Of a stretch of DNA of 64,000 nucleotides, positions 35,393 to 43,806 are shown one piece after another. The DNA lies in the NCBI RefSeq assembly GCF_039523075.1, contig NZ_BAAAEP010000009.1, forward strand, positions 27,408 through 91,407. The letters run 5' to 3'. Position numbers and translations under genes: made by a program. A model generated the notes under the pieces. That model ran no database searches. It was given only the letters and a program-made list of their open reading frames with translations, and was not told the origin of the DNA. The stretch's first letter is position 1. Each line of letters opens with the position of its first letter. Origin of the DNA: Caenispirillum bisanense (lineage in GTDB: Bacteria; Pseudomonadota; Alphaproteobacteria; Rhodospirillales; Rhodospirillaceae).

Positions 35393-37183
35393 TCAGTACA
35401 CGCGCTTCTTCGGCGCGATGTACTCGATCTCGTCCGTCAGCGTGTAGGTGTGCACCGGACGGTAGTCGAGGGTGACCTTGTAGTCGTGGTCGACGACGGC
35501 GAGGGTGTGCTTCATCCAGGTCTCGTCGTCGCGCTCGGGGTAGTCCTCGTGCGCGTGGGCGCCACGGCTCTCCTGGCGCGCTTCGGCACCGTAGATGGTG
35601 GCAAGGGCGCAGGTCATCAAGTTCTCGAGTTCCAGCGCCTCGGTCAGGTCGGTGTTGAAGACCAGCGAGCGGTCGGTGATCTTCAGCTGCGGCAGGGTGC
35701 CGGCGATCTGGCTGACCTTCTCGCAGCCTTCCTTCAGCGACTGGCTGGTGCGGAAGACGGCCGCGTCGTTCTGCATGGTGCGCTGCAGGGCCGAGCGGAT
35801 TTCCTGGGTGGTCTGCGAGCCGTTGGCGTTGCGCACGCGGTCCAGGCGCGACAGCGCCAGGTCGTCGCAGCTCTTGGCCACCGGCTTGTGCTTGGTGCCG
35901 GGCTTCACCAGCTCGGCGGCGCGGTGGGCGGCGGCGCGGCCGAACACCACGAGGTCGAGCAGCGAGTTGGTGCCCAGGCGGTTGGCGCCGTGGACCGACA
36001 CGCAGGCCGCTTCGCCGACGGCCATCAGGCCGCCGCAGACGGCGTCCGGATTGTCCTTGGTCGGGCGCAGCACTTCGCCCATGTAGTTGGTCGGAATGCC
36101 GCCCATGTTGTAGTGGACGGTCGGCAGCACCGGGATCGGCTCCTTGGTGGCATCGACGCCGGCGAAGATCTTCGCCGTTTCGGTGATGCCGGGCAGACGG
36201 GCGTGCAGCACGTCGGCGCCCAGGTGCTCCAGGTGCAGGTGGATGTGGTCGCTTTCCTTGCCGACGCCGCGGCCTTCGCGGATTTCCATGGTCATGGCAC
36301 GCGAGACGACGTCACGCGAGGCCAGGTCCTTGGCGGTCGGGGCGTAGCGCTCCATGAAGCGTTCGCCGGCGGAGTTGGTGAGGTAGCCGCCTTCGCCGCG
36401 GGCGCCTTCGGTGATCAGGCAGCCCGAGCCGTAGATGCCGGTCGGGTGGAACTGCACGAACTCGTGGTCCTGCAGCGGCAGGCCGGCGCGGGCGGCCATG
36501 CCGTTACCGTCGCCCGTGCAGGTGTGGGCCGAGGTGCAGGAGAAGTAGGCACGGCCGTAACCGCCGGTCGCCAGCACCGTCTGGTGGGCGCGGAAGCGGT
36601 GCAGCTCGCCGGTCGCCATGTCGAGCGCGATGACGCCGCGGCAGGTGCCGTCCACCGGGTCCATCAGCAGGTCGAGGGCGAAGAACTCGACGAAGAACTC
36701 GGCGTTGTGCTTCAGCGACTGCTGGTAGAGCGTGTGCAGGATGGCGTGGCCGGTGCGGTCGGCGGCGGCGCAGGCGCGCTGCACCGGCGCTTCGCCGAAG
36801 TTGCGCATGTGGCCGCCGAACGGACGCTGGTAGATCTTGCCGTCCTGGGTGCGGCTGAAGGGCACGCCGAAGTGCTCCAGCTCGTAGACCGCCGGCACGG
36901 CTTCACGGCACATGTATTCGATGGCGTCCTGGTCGCCGAGCCAGTCGGAGCCCTTGACGGTGTCGTACATGTGCCACTGCCAGCTGTCCTCGGCCATGTT
37001 GCCGAGGCTGGCGCCGATGCCGCCCTGGGCGGCGACGGTGTGGGAGCGGGTGGGGAACACCTTGGTGACGCAGGCCGTCTTCAGGCCGGCGGCGACCATG
37101 CCGAAGGTGGCGCGCAGACCGGCGCCGCCGGCGCCGACCACCACCACGTCGTATTCATGGTCGATGAGATCGTAAGCAGCCAT
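35393..37183 (-). CDS. sdhA: Succinate dehydrogenase flavoprotein subunit
   Basis: A 596-residue subunit oxidising succinate to fumarate. FAD-binding 'VVVVGAGGAGLRATFGMVAA' near the N-terminus; the flavin-linked His lies in 'SHTVAAQGGIGASLGN'; active-site region 'HPTGIYGSGCLITEGARGEG'. The C-terminal 'DYPERDDETWMKHTL' is typical. GAGGTAA sits four bases before the ATG. Six bases from sdhD. Confidence 0.98.
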   Translation of the reverse strand: MAAYDLIDHEYDVVVVGAGGAGLRATFGMVAAGLKTACVTKVFPTRSHTVAAQGGIGASLGNMAEDSWQWHMYDTVKGSDWLGDQDAIEYMCREAVPAVYELEHFGVPFSRTQDGKIYQRPFGGHMRNFGEAPVQRACAAADRTGHAILHTLYQQSLKHNAEFFVEFFALDLLMDPVDGTCRGVIALDMATGELHRFRAHQTVLATGGYGRAYFSCTSAHTCTGDGNGMAARAGLPLQDHEFVQFHPTGIYGSGCLITEGARGEGGYLTNSAGERFMERYAPTAKDLASRDVVSRAMTMEIREGRGVGKESDHIHLHLEHLGADVLHARLPGITETAKIFAGVDATKEPIPVLPTVHYNMGGIPTNYMGEVLRPTKDNPDAVCGGLMAVGEAACVSVHGANRLGTNSLLDLVVFGRAAAHRAAELVKPGTKHKPVAKSCDDLALSRLDRVRNANGSQTTQEIRSALQRTMQNDAAVFRTSQSLKEGCEKVSQIAGTLPQLKITDRSLVFNTDLTEALELENLMTCALATIYGAEARQESRGAHAHEDYPERDDETWMKHTLAVVDHDYKVTLDYRPVHTYTLTDEIEYIAPKKRVY

Positions 37184-37188
37184 TTACC

Positions 37189-37566
37189 TCAGCCTCCAAC
37201 GGCAACTTTCAGGACCGACAGCACGCCGAACGCGCCGAGCGCGAAGCAGGCCAGCTTGACGGCGATGAGCGCGGCGGCGCGGCAGTGACCGTGGACGTAG
37301 TCCTCGATCACCACCTGCAGGCCGAGCGCCGCATGCCAGAAGGCCGCGACGATGGTCAGGATCATCAGGGTGGCGTTGCCGGGCTGGCCGAGCCACGCCG
37401 TGAAGGTGGCATGGTCGGCGCCGACGTTGGAGACGATGGCGGCAACGAACCAGAAGCCGAGCAGCACGAGGCCGATGGCCGTCATGCGCTGGGCCAGCCA
37501 GTGGCCGACACCATCCTTGGCGGAACCCAGGCCGCGCACGCGGCCGAGCGGAGAACGCAGGCTCAT
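37189..37566 (-). CDS. sdhD: Succinate dehydrogenase membrane anchor subunit
   Basis: A 125-residue protein started at MSLRSPLGRVRGLGSAKDG (GGGGAAAG upstream); the longer open frame is not credible. Three membrane helices. 'HWLAQRMTAIGLVLLGFWFV' opens helix 1, and 'FWHAALGLQVVIEDYVHG' carries the heme b/quinone-site residues. Forms the quinone pocket with SdhC. Starts 14 bases after sdhC. Confidence 0.93.
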   Translation of the reverse strand: MSLRSPLGRVRGLGSAKDGVGHWLAQRMTAIGLVLLGFWFVAAIVSNVGADHATFTAWLGQPGNATLMILTIVAAFWHAALGLQVVIEDYVHGHCRAAALIAVKLACFALGAFGVLSVLKVAVGG

Positions 37567-37580
37567 GTGATCTTTCCCCC

Positions 37581-37961
37581 TCAGGCCAGACCGATGATCC
37601 AGGCGAGCACGGTCAGCACGCCGGTGGCCGCGAGAACGGCATAGGACGAGCGACGCGCCTCTTCCTTGGTCAGGCCGACGCCGATGTCCCAGGTGAGGTG
37701 ACGGATGCCGCTGACCAGGTGGAAGAAGAAGGCCACCGAGAAACCGAACAGCAGCAGGTAGCCGAACCACGAGGTGATGAAGCCCATGGCGGCGTCGTAG
37801 CTTTCGCGCCCGTAGGCGGCGGAACCGACCCAGTAGATCAGCAGCAGCATGCCGACCGAGAGGCCCACGCCGGTGATACGGTGGGTGATCGACAGCTTGC
37901 CCTCGACCGGCAGCTTGTAGACCTGAAGATGCGGCGACAAAGGCCGGGTATCAGATTTCAT
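37581..37961 (-). CDS. sdhC: Succinate dehydrogenase cytochrome b556 subunit
   Basis: A 126-residue protein started at MKSDTRPLSPHLQVYKLP. Three membrane helices, with the family motifs 'SITHRITGVGLSVGML' and the heme-ligand region 'AFFFHLVSGIRHLTWDIG'. First gene of the sdhCDAB operon. Confidence 0.95.
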   Translation of the reverse strand: MKSDTRPLSPHLQVYKLPVEGKLSITHRITGVGLSVGMLLLIYWVGSAAYGRESYDAAMGFITSWFGYLLLFGFSVAFFFHLVSGIRHLTWDIGVGLTKEEARRSSYAVLAATGVLTVLAWIIGLA

Positions 37962-38313
37962 GGCGTCAGCCTCTTCGAAGGTCGGCGCCCCAGGCCCTTG
38001 CCCATGACCGGGACGCACCTTGGTCTGCGGCGCTTGCGCGCCCACTCCACGTTAGTCACGGCGCCGGATGCGGCCATCCGGAGCACCCGGGACGAAGCCC
38101 CCTCCCCTCGGGGAGGGCGGTCCGCCCCGATTCCATCGGGACCGCCGGCACCGGCCGGGACCGGCGCAGCCGCCCCGCCCCCTCGAATGGGCGTTCCGGG
38201 AGACGCCTGGACTCTTGCGGCAATGCGGCGAAAGGTTTAGCCCCTCGCCCCCCCGGTGTCAACGCCGCCGGGGTGGGGCTGCCGCGCAAGCCACCCCACC
38301 CCGGCGGGTGGGA
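37962..38313. other. 352-base region between mesaconyl-CoA hydratase and sdhC
   Basis: No gene is supported. The right part holds the hairpin at the end of the hydratase gene (38265-38307). The rest is the leader and promoter region of sdhCDAB, but I could not pick a convincing -35/-10 pair. Several G/C-rich inverted arms (for example around 38120-38180) could fold. Confidence 0.5.
38265..38307 (-). terminator. Hairpin at the 3' end of the mesaconyl-CoA hydratase gene
   Basis: CCGCCGGGGTGGGG (38265-38278) and CCCCACCCCGGCGG (38294-38307) form a 14-bp perfect stem starting 7 bases beyond the hydratase stop. No T-run follows on the minus strand, so it may act as a Rho-assisted terminator or 3'-end protector. 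Confidence 0.6.
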
Positions 38314-39375
38314 TCAGCCGATGCGGCGGGGCATCAGCACCGTATAGTCGAAGTCCAGCACCACCTGGGGGTCGTACTTGCCGTCGGCGTCCTTGTAGGG
38401 GAAATCGGCGCACGGCCGGTCCTTCGTCGCCACGGTACGCAGGCGAAGGGCGCCCAGATCATGGCGTTCGTGGATGTCGAACTTGCCGGTGACCTCGGTC
38501 CAGGCGTGGATGGTATCGCCGGCGAAGGTCGGGTTGCAGTGGCTGCCGGCGTTGATGGCGACCACCTTGAAGGCGTTCTCCAGCCCGTTGAACGACAGCG
38601 CGCGGGCCAGGCTGATGATGTGGCCGCCATAGATGAGGCGGCGGCCGAAGCGGCCCTTCGCCTGCTCGAACTGGTTGAAGTGAACCTTGGCGGTGTTCTG
38701 GTAAAGGCGGGTGGCCATCATGTGCTCCGCCTCCTCGATGGTCATGCCGTCGACGTGGTCGATCTTCTCGCCCACGGCGTAATCTTCCCAGCAGAAGGCC
38801 GAGCCGGCGCCGGCGAAATCATACGACTCGAGGTTCAGACCGACCGGCAGGCGCAGCGACTCGGGCGCCACCACCGCCGGCAGGTCGGGCACGACGGGTT
38901 CCGGCGCCGGCTTGCTCTGGTCCTTCTTGTTGACCATCACCCAGCGCACGTAGTCGACCACCATCTCGTCGCGCTGGTTGACCGCGCGCGACCGCACGTA
39001 GACCACGCCGGTCTTGCCGTTGGAGTTTTCCTTCAGGCCGATGACGGTGGAGGTGGTGCGGATGGTGTCGCCGGCATAGACCGGCACGCCGAAGCGGCCG
39101 TCGGCATAGCCCAGGTTGGCGACGGCGTTCAGCGACACGTCGGGCACGGTCTTGCCGAAGGCGATGTGGAACACCAGCAGGTCATCCACCGGCGCATCCT
39201 CGAACCCCACGTCCATGGCCGCCACCGCCGACGACTGCAGCAGGAAGCGCGGGCCGTAGAGCGCCGTATAGAGCGCGATGTCGCCCTCGGTGACGGTGCG
39301 CGGCGTGGCATGCACCAGCTCCTGGCCGATGCGGAAATCCTCGAAGTAGTTGCCTTGGTTGGTCTTGGTGGTCAT
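38314..39375 (-). CDS. mch: Mesaconyl-CoA hydratase (double MaoC-like), EMC pathway
   Basis: A 353-residue protein with two hot-dog MaoC-like domains. N-terminal: 'GNYFEDFRIGQELVHATPRT', 'DLLVFHIAFGKTVPDVSLNA', 'VYAGDTIRTTSTVIGLKEN'. C-terminal: 'FCWEDYAVGEKIDHVDGMTI', 'RRLIYGGHIISLARALSFNG', 'TFAGDTIHAWTEV'. The length and duplicated architecture match mesaconyl-CoA hydratase, which hydrates mesaconyl-C1-CoA to beta-methylmalyl-CoA. MTTKTNQGNYFED is taken as the start; an ATG three codons earlier (39384) is possible. A malyl-CoA lyase-type gene lies just upstream on the same strand, and other EMC genes are at 58-63.6 kb. Confidence 0.88.
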   Translation of the reverse strand: MTTKTNQGNYFEDFRIGQELVHATPRTVTEGDIALYTALYGPRFLLQSSAVAAMDVGFEDAPVDDLLVFHIAFGKTVPDVSLNAVANLGYADGRFGVPVYAGDTIRTTSTVIGLKENSNGKTGVVYVRSRAVNQRDEMVVDYVRWVMVNKKDQSKPAPEPVVPDLPAVVAPESLRLPVGLNLESYDFAGAGSAFCWEDYAVGEKIDHVDGMTIEEAEHMMATRLYQNTAKVHFNQFEQAKGRFGRRLIYGGHIISLARALSFNGLENAFKVVAINAGSHCNPTFAGDTIHAWTEVTGKFDIHERHDLGALRLRTVATKDRPCADFPYKDADGKYDPQVVLDFDYTVLMPRRIG

Positions 39376-39410
39376 GGGGGTCATTTCCCGTCGCGACGTG
39401 CGTGAATGGG

Positions 39411-39518
39411 AACCACCAAGACACAAAGACACCAAGAAGCAATCTCCCGTCACGGCCGGCACGACTCCGGGCGGTGACGCTTGCGGCGGCTTCTTGGTGC
39501 CTTGGTGCCTTGGTGGTT
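39411..39518. repeat. 108-base inverted-repeat element (30-bp arms)
   Basis: The left arm 39411-39440 begins AACCACCAAGACACAAAGAC. The right arm 39489-39518 is its near-exact reverse complement, with 4 mismatches in 30. An inner CGTCAC/GTGACG pair lies at 39449-39454 / 39474-39479. The arms are built from repeats of CACCAAG/CTTGGTG. It is GC-poorer than its surroundings and sits between the hydratase start and the lyase stop. It resembles dispersed REP-like palindromes seen in many genomes. Confidence 0.75.
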
Positions 39519-39542
39519 GATCAATGTGGAGCGGCGGGGGCG

Positions 39543-40424
39543 TTACCCCGCCATGTCCGCCTTCAGCGTCTCGATCTGGTCGGCCAGCGCCACCAGGCGC
39601 CTGGCGTTGACGACGTGCAGGTTCTCCACCAGCTTGCCGTCGACCACCACCACGCCCTTGCCCTCGGCCGTGGCGGCGGCGTGGGCGTCGATGATCTTGC
39701 GCGACCACGCCACCTCGGCCTCCGACGGGGCGAAGGCGGTGTTGGCGGCGTCGATGGTCTTCGGGTGGATCAGCGTCTTGCCGTCGAAGCCGAACTCGCG
39801 GCCCTGGGCGCAGGCGGCGGCGAAGCCCTCGTCATCGGTCAGGTTCAGGTACACGCCGTCGAGGATGGCAAGGCCGTAGGCCCGCGCCGCCAGCATGCAC
39901 AGGCCGAGCGAGGTGACGAACGGCAGCCGCATGGCGGTGTGTTCGGCATGCAGGTCCTTGGCGAGGTCGGACGTGCCCATGACGAAGCCGCCCATGCGCG
40001 GGCTGGCCGCCGCGATCTCCTCGGCGTGCAGGATGCCGAGCGGCGTTTCCATCATGCACCAGATGGCCATGTCGGGGCGGGCGCCGGCGTTGACCATGAT
40101 GGCCTCGGCCATGCGCACGGCGTCGGCGCTTTCCACCTTGGGCAGCAGGATGCCATGGGCGTCGGAGGCGGCGGCGGCGGCGATGTCGTCGTGGCCCCAG
40201 GCGGTGTTGAGGCCGTTGACGCGGATCAGCACCTCGCGCTGGCCGTAGGAGCCGGCGGCGGCCACCACGTTGGCGCGGGCCTCCACCTTGGCATCGGGCG
40301 CCACCGCGTCTTCCAGGTCGAGGATCAGGCCGTCGGCGGCCAGGGTGCGCGCCTTTTCCAGCGCGCGGGTGTTGGAGCCCGGCATGTAGAGCACGCTGCG
40401 GCGCGGGCGGGACACGGTAGCCAT
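39543..40424 (-). CDS. HpcH/HpaI aldolase/citrate lyase family: malyl-CoA lyase or thioesterase
   Basis: A 293-residue CitE-like protein, started at MATVSRPRRSVLYMPGSNTR. Conserved: 'RALEKARTLAADGLILDLED' (phosphate/CoA and metal site), 'ILLPKVESADAVRMAEAIM', 'MMETPLGILHAEEIA', 'FVMGTSDLAKDLHA', 'GKTLIHPKTIDAANTAFAPS'. In the EMC pathway this family provides beta-methylmalyl-CoA/malyl-CoA lyase (Mcl1) and (3S)-malyl-CoA thioesterase (Mcl2). The length and 'RSVLYMPGSNTRALEKA' start look more like the thioesterase-type branch, but I cannot settle this by eye. Same strand as mesaconyl-CoA hydratase, separated by the inverted-repeat element. Confidence 0.85.
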   Translation of the reverse strand: MATVSRPRRSVLYMPGSNTRALEKARTLAADGLILDLEDAVAPDAKVEARANVVAAAGSYGQREVLIRVNGLNTAWGHDDIAAAAASDAHGILLPKVESADAVRMAEAIMVNAGARPDMAIWCMMETPLGILHAEEIAAASPRMGGFVMGTSDLAKDLHAEHTAMRLPFVTSLGLCMLAARAYGLAILDGVYLNLTDDEGFAAACAQGREFGFDGKTLIHPKTIDAANTAFAPSEAEVAWSRKIIDAHAAATAEGKGVVVVDGKLVENLHVVNARRLVALADQIETLKADMAG

Positions 40425-40575
40425 GGGATGTGGTCTCCCTTTCTCGGACGATTCGGCGGTTTGTGATGCTGCGCCGCAACCTAGCCGACACGCCCGGCGG
40501 CGACAAGCGGTCTTTGAAACATTCGAACAGAAATGACGGCGCATAAGGTCATAATCGGAACGGTCGCCCAACCGT

Positions 40576-40608
40576 CCGCAACGGCCGTAGGGGAAATGGC
40601 CGTTGCGG
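40576..40608 (+). promoter_or_regulatory. Inverted repeat upstream of pdxY
   Basis: CCGCAACGGCC (40576-40586) and GGCCGTTGCGG (40598-40608), 11 bp perfect, 11-base loop, 67 bases before the pdxY start in the divergent region with the lyase gene. It could be an operator or leader hairpin; no regulator can be named. Confidence 0.4.
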
Positions 40609-40675
40609 GCGAAGGCGCCGGGGCTATGATCGGCCCCTCATCCCCGCCCTTTCGAGCCCCGGGAAGGAGCCACTC

Positions 40676-41551
40676 GTGGCGATTCTCTCCATCCAGTCGC
40701 ATGTCGCCTACGGCCACGTCGGCAACTCGGCGGCGGTGTTTCCGCTGCAGCGCCTCGGCAACGAGGTGTGGCCGGTTCACACCGTCCATTTCTCCAACCA
40801 TACCGGCTATGACACGGTGCGCGGCACGGTGCTGGGGGCCGATCTGGTGCGCGAGACGGTGACCGGCATCGGCGAGCGCGGCGTGCTGCCGCGCTGCGAT
40901 GCCGTGCTGTCCGGCTACCTGGGCGACGCCGCCATCGGCCATGCGGTGGTGGAAGCGGCCGCCGCCGCCCGCGCCGCCAACTCCCGCGCGCTTTATTGCT
41001 GCGACCCGGTGATGGGCGACCACGACGCCACCGGCGGCCCCGGCGGTCTGTACGTGAAGCCGGACATCCCAGACCTGATGCGGGCGGCGGTGGTGCCCCA
41101 TGCCGACATCACCACCCCCAACCAGTTCGAGCTGGAGCTGCTGACCGGCCAGCCCTGCGCCGCCCTGCCGCAGATCATCGCCGCCGCCGACTCGCTGCGC
41201 CGGCGCGGCCCGGGGGTGGTGCTGGTGACCTCCGTCCGGCGCGACGACGGCGACCCCGACCGCATCGAGGTGCTGGCCCGCACCGCCAAGGGCGCCTGGC
41301 TCATCGGCACCCCGCGCATCCGCCTCAGCCACCCGCCCACCGGGTCGGGTGATGCCTTCGCCGCCCTGTTCCTCGGCCACTACCTCAAGTGCCGCAGCGT
41401 GCCGGCGGCGCTGGAACTGGCGGTGAACGCCCTGTTCACGGTGTTCGAGGCCACCGACCGGGCCGGCGCCCGCGAACTGTGCCTGATCGACGCCCAGGAC
41501 GCCCTGGCCGAGCCGGGCCGCCGCTACCGCTGCCACGCGCTGGCGCAATAG
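40676..41551 (+). CDS. pdxY: Pyridoxal kinase
   Basis: A 291-residue ribokinase-fold enzyme of PLP salvage, starting at GTG with AAGGAG six bases upstream. Motifs: 'AILSIQSHVAYGHVGNSAAV', 'FSNHTGYDTVRG', 'LSGYLGD', 'YCCDPVMGDHD', 'TPNQFELELLTG' and the catalytic/anion-hole 'PPTGSGDAFAALFLGHYL'. Full length for PdxY. Transcribed away from the lyase gene. Confidence 0.94.
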   Translation: MAILSIQSHVAYGHVGNSAAVFPLQRLGNEVWPVHTVHFSNHTGYDTVRGTVLGADLVRETVTGIGERGVLPRCDAVLSGYLGDAAIGHAVVEAAAAARAANSRALYCCDPVMGDHDATGGPGGLYVKPDIPDLMRAAVVPHADITTPNQFELELLTGQPCAALPQIIAAADSLRRRGPGVVLVTSVRRDDGDPDRIEVLARTAKGAWLIGTPRIRLSHPPTGSGDAFAALFLGHYLKCRSVPAALELAVNALFTVFEATDRAGARELCLIDAQDALAEPGRRYRCHALAQ

Positions 41552-41632
41552 CTGGCATTTTCTTTAAAACCCTTACAAGAAGACGATCTTTCGGCTAGGG
41601 TTCCTCCGAAGAGGTAGAAGCCAGAGCCGGTG

Positions 41633-43048
41633 ATGACAGCAGCCAGTTCCCGCATCGATGCCGTCACGGCGCGTACCGTCGAAAGCCTGTGGTCCATCTG
41701 GCGGGCGGCCGATCCGGTCATGCGCGGCCGGGTGGCTTCCATCGCCGGGCGCGACGCCGATGCGCTGGCGGCGGTGTTCTACGACACCCTGATGGCCGAT
41801 CCGGCCGCCGCGCCCTTCCTCAGCCACGATCTGGTCAGCACCCGCCTGCGCGGGTCCATGGCGCGCTGGCTGCGGACCGTGTTCTCGCTGGCCGGCGAGA
41901 ACGACGTGCGGGCGCTGGTGGCGCAGAACTACCATGTCGGCAGCGTCCATGCCCGCATCAACATCCCGCTGACCCTGATCCCCGCCGGCATGCGGGTGAT
42001 CAAGCGCGACCTGACCCGCCGGCTGATGGCGGAAGGCACCCTGCCGGCGGCCATGGCGGCCGATGCGGTGCTGTTCCTGGGCGATCTGCTCGACACCCTT
42101 ACCGACACCATGCACGAGGCCTACATCGGCGATCTGGTCGGCAACGTGCGGCACCAGCAGTCGCTGAAGATGTTCATGTCCGGCCAGAGCCTGGCCGTCG
42201 AGAGCGAGCGGCTGAAGGCATCGTTGTTCGACTGGCTGCGCACGGTGGTGGTCGGCCTCTACGAGCGCGGCGACGCCCCGCCGGCGGTGCCGTCGCTGGA
42301 GGCCAGCGACTTCGGCCTGTGGCTCAACCACAAGGCCGACCTCACCTTCGGCGCGGCGCCGGAGCTGGATGCCCTGCGCGCCCGGGTCGGCGAGGTGACG
42401 CGGCGGGTCCACGACGCCCTGGCCGCCGGCGGCGAGGCCGTGGGGGCCGCCTTCGTGCGCCAGCTTGACCGCGACGTGACGGAAATCGCCTACCTGCTCG
42501 GCTCCATCACCGCCCGCGCCATGGAGATGGAAGGCGGCCGCGACAGCCTGACGCGGCTGCTCACCCGCCGCTTCATGCCGGCCATCTTCCAGCGCGAGGT
42601 GGCCATGAGCCTGCGCCACGGCAAGCCCTTCGGCGTGCTGCTGGTGGATGCCGACCACTTCAAGCAGATCAACGACCGCCACGGCCACGACACCGGCGAC
42701 CGCGTGCTGACGCTGCTGTCGGAACAGCTGATGGGTCAGGTGCGGGCCGGCGACTTCGTGTTCCGCTACGGCGGCGAGGAATTCCTGGTGCTGCTGGCCG
42801 AGATGGACGCCGGCGCCCTGGCAGCCAAGGCGGAGCAGATCCGCGCCGCCGTGGCCGCCCATCCGGTGGCGCTGGCCGATGGCGGGGTGCTGCCGATCAC
42901 CGTGTCGGTGGGGGCCGCCCTGCACGACGGCCACCCCGATTACGAACGCATCATCAAGGCCGCCGACGGGGCGCTCTATGCCGCCAAGCACGGCGGCCGC
43001 AACCGGGTCGAGATGGCCTGGCGGCAGGACGCCGGCGGCGGCGCCTGA
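41633..43048 (+). CDS. Globin-coupled diguanylate cyclase (DosC-like)
   Basis: A 471-residue protein (an adjacent GTG at 41630 is also possible). About 1-165 is a sensor globin: 'AALAAVFYDTLMADP'-like helices and the proximal heme His in 'NYHVGSVHARINIPLTLIPA'. About 170-310 is a helical middle domain. About 315-465 is GGDEF with 'LLVDADHFKQINDRHGHDTG' and the active 'FRYGGEEF'. An RAGD I-site five residues before GGEEF suggests product inhibition. The order globin-middle-GGDEF is that of E. coli DosC. It should make c-di-GMP under control of O2 bound to heme. Followed 41 bases later by a response regulator. Confidence 0.9.
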   Translation: MTAASSRIDAVTARTVESLWSIWRAADPVMRGRVASIAGRDADALAAVFYDTLMADPAAAPFLSHDLVSTRLRGSMARWLRTVFSLAGENDVRALVAQNYHVGSVHARINIPLTLIPAGMRVIKRDLTRRLMAEGTLPAAMAADAVLFLGDLLDTLTDTMHEAYIGDLVGNVRHQQSLKMFMSGQSLAVESERLKASLFDWLRTVVVGLYERGDAPPAVPSLEASDFGLWLNHKADLTFGAAPELDALRARVGEVTRRVHDALAAGGEAVGAAFVRQLDRDVTEIAYLLGSITARAMEMEGGRDSLTRLLTRRFMPAIFQREVAMSLRHGKPFGVLLVDADHFKQINDRHGHDTGDRVLTLLSEQLMGQVRAGDFVFRYGGEEFLVLLAEMDAGALAAKAEQIRAAVAAHPVALADGGVLPITVSVGAALHDGHPDYERIIKAADGALYAAKHGGRNRVEMAWRQDAGGGA

Positions 43049-43089
43049 CCGGGCGGCGCGGCGGCGAGGGGGAAGGAGACGACGGCAAG

Positions 43090-43719
43090 ATGGCGGGGCT
43101 CGACCTGTCCGGGGTGAGCGTGCTGGTGGCGGAGGACAACACCTTCTCCCGGCAGCTCATGCGCACCACCTTGCGGGCGCTGACGGTGGCCGACGTGCGG
43201 GAGGCCAAGGACGGCGCCGAGGCGCTGGAAGTCACCCACCAGCGGCCGCCCGACCTGGTGTTCATCGACTGGGATCTGCCGCACCTGGACGGCATCGAGT
43301 TCACCCGCCTGATCCGCACCGCCGCCGACAGTCCCAACCCCTTCCTGCCGGTCATCATGATCTCGGCCCACGCCACCCGCTTCCACGTGCTGGCGGCGCG
43401 CGATGCCGGCGTCAACGAGTACCTGGTGAAGCCCTATTCCGCCGCCGGCCTGTTCAGCCGCATGCGGGCGGTGATCGAACGGCCGCGCCGCTACGTGCGC
43501 ACCAAGACCTATTTCGGGCCCGACCGCCGCCGCAAGGAAGACCCCGCCTACCGCGGCCCCGACCGCCGCAGCAGCGGGCCGCATCCCTTCGCCGGCCTGG
43601 AGCCGCGGGAGACCGAAATGTCGCAGGAGATGATCGACCGCTACTACTTCACCGGCGACATCGACGGCGGCGCCGGCGGCCACGACAGCGCGACCCTGGA
43701 CCGGCGGGGGTCGAAATAG
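43090..43719 (+). CDS. Response regulator, single REC domain with basic/disordered tail
   Basis: A 209-residue protein: CheY-like receiver about 8-130 ('VSVLVAEDNTFSRQLMRTTL', phosphoacceptor Asp in 'LVFIDWDLPHLDGIEF', Ser in 'VIMISAHAT', Lys in 'NEYLVKPYS'). A tail rich in Arg/Asp follows, with two near-identical 'YFGPDRRRKEDPAYRGPDRR' segments, a feature of a known alphaproteobacterial CheY-like family. No output domain. It is in line with the globin-GGDEF gene and may feed into or out of its signalling. No histidine kinase is adjacent. Confidence 0.9.
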   Translation: MAGLDLSGVSVLVAEDNTFSRQLMRTTLRALTVADVREAKDGAEALEVTHQRPPDLVFIDWDLPHLDGIEFTRLIRTAADSPNPFLPVIMISAHATRFHVLAARDAGVNEYLVKPYSAAGLFSRMRAVIERPRRYVRTKTYFGPDRRRKEDPAYRGPDRRSSGPHPFAGLEPRETEMSQEMIDRYYFTGDIDGGAGGHDSATLDRRGSK

Positions 43720-43806
43720 TCGCGCCGGGCCACAGATAGGGGTAAGGTCGCGCCCACGCGCGCACCCTCACCCCTCCTATCCACGGAAGGCACGGCGACG
43801 GAAGGC

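Noticed and set aside
39411..39518. Inverted repeat considered as an insertion sequence
   Set aside because: Only 108 bases in all, with no transposase and no visible target duplication.
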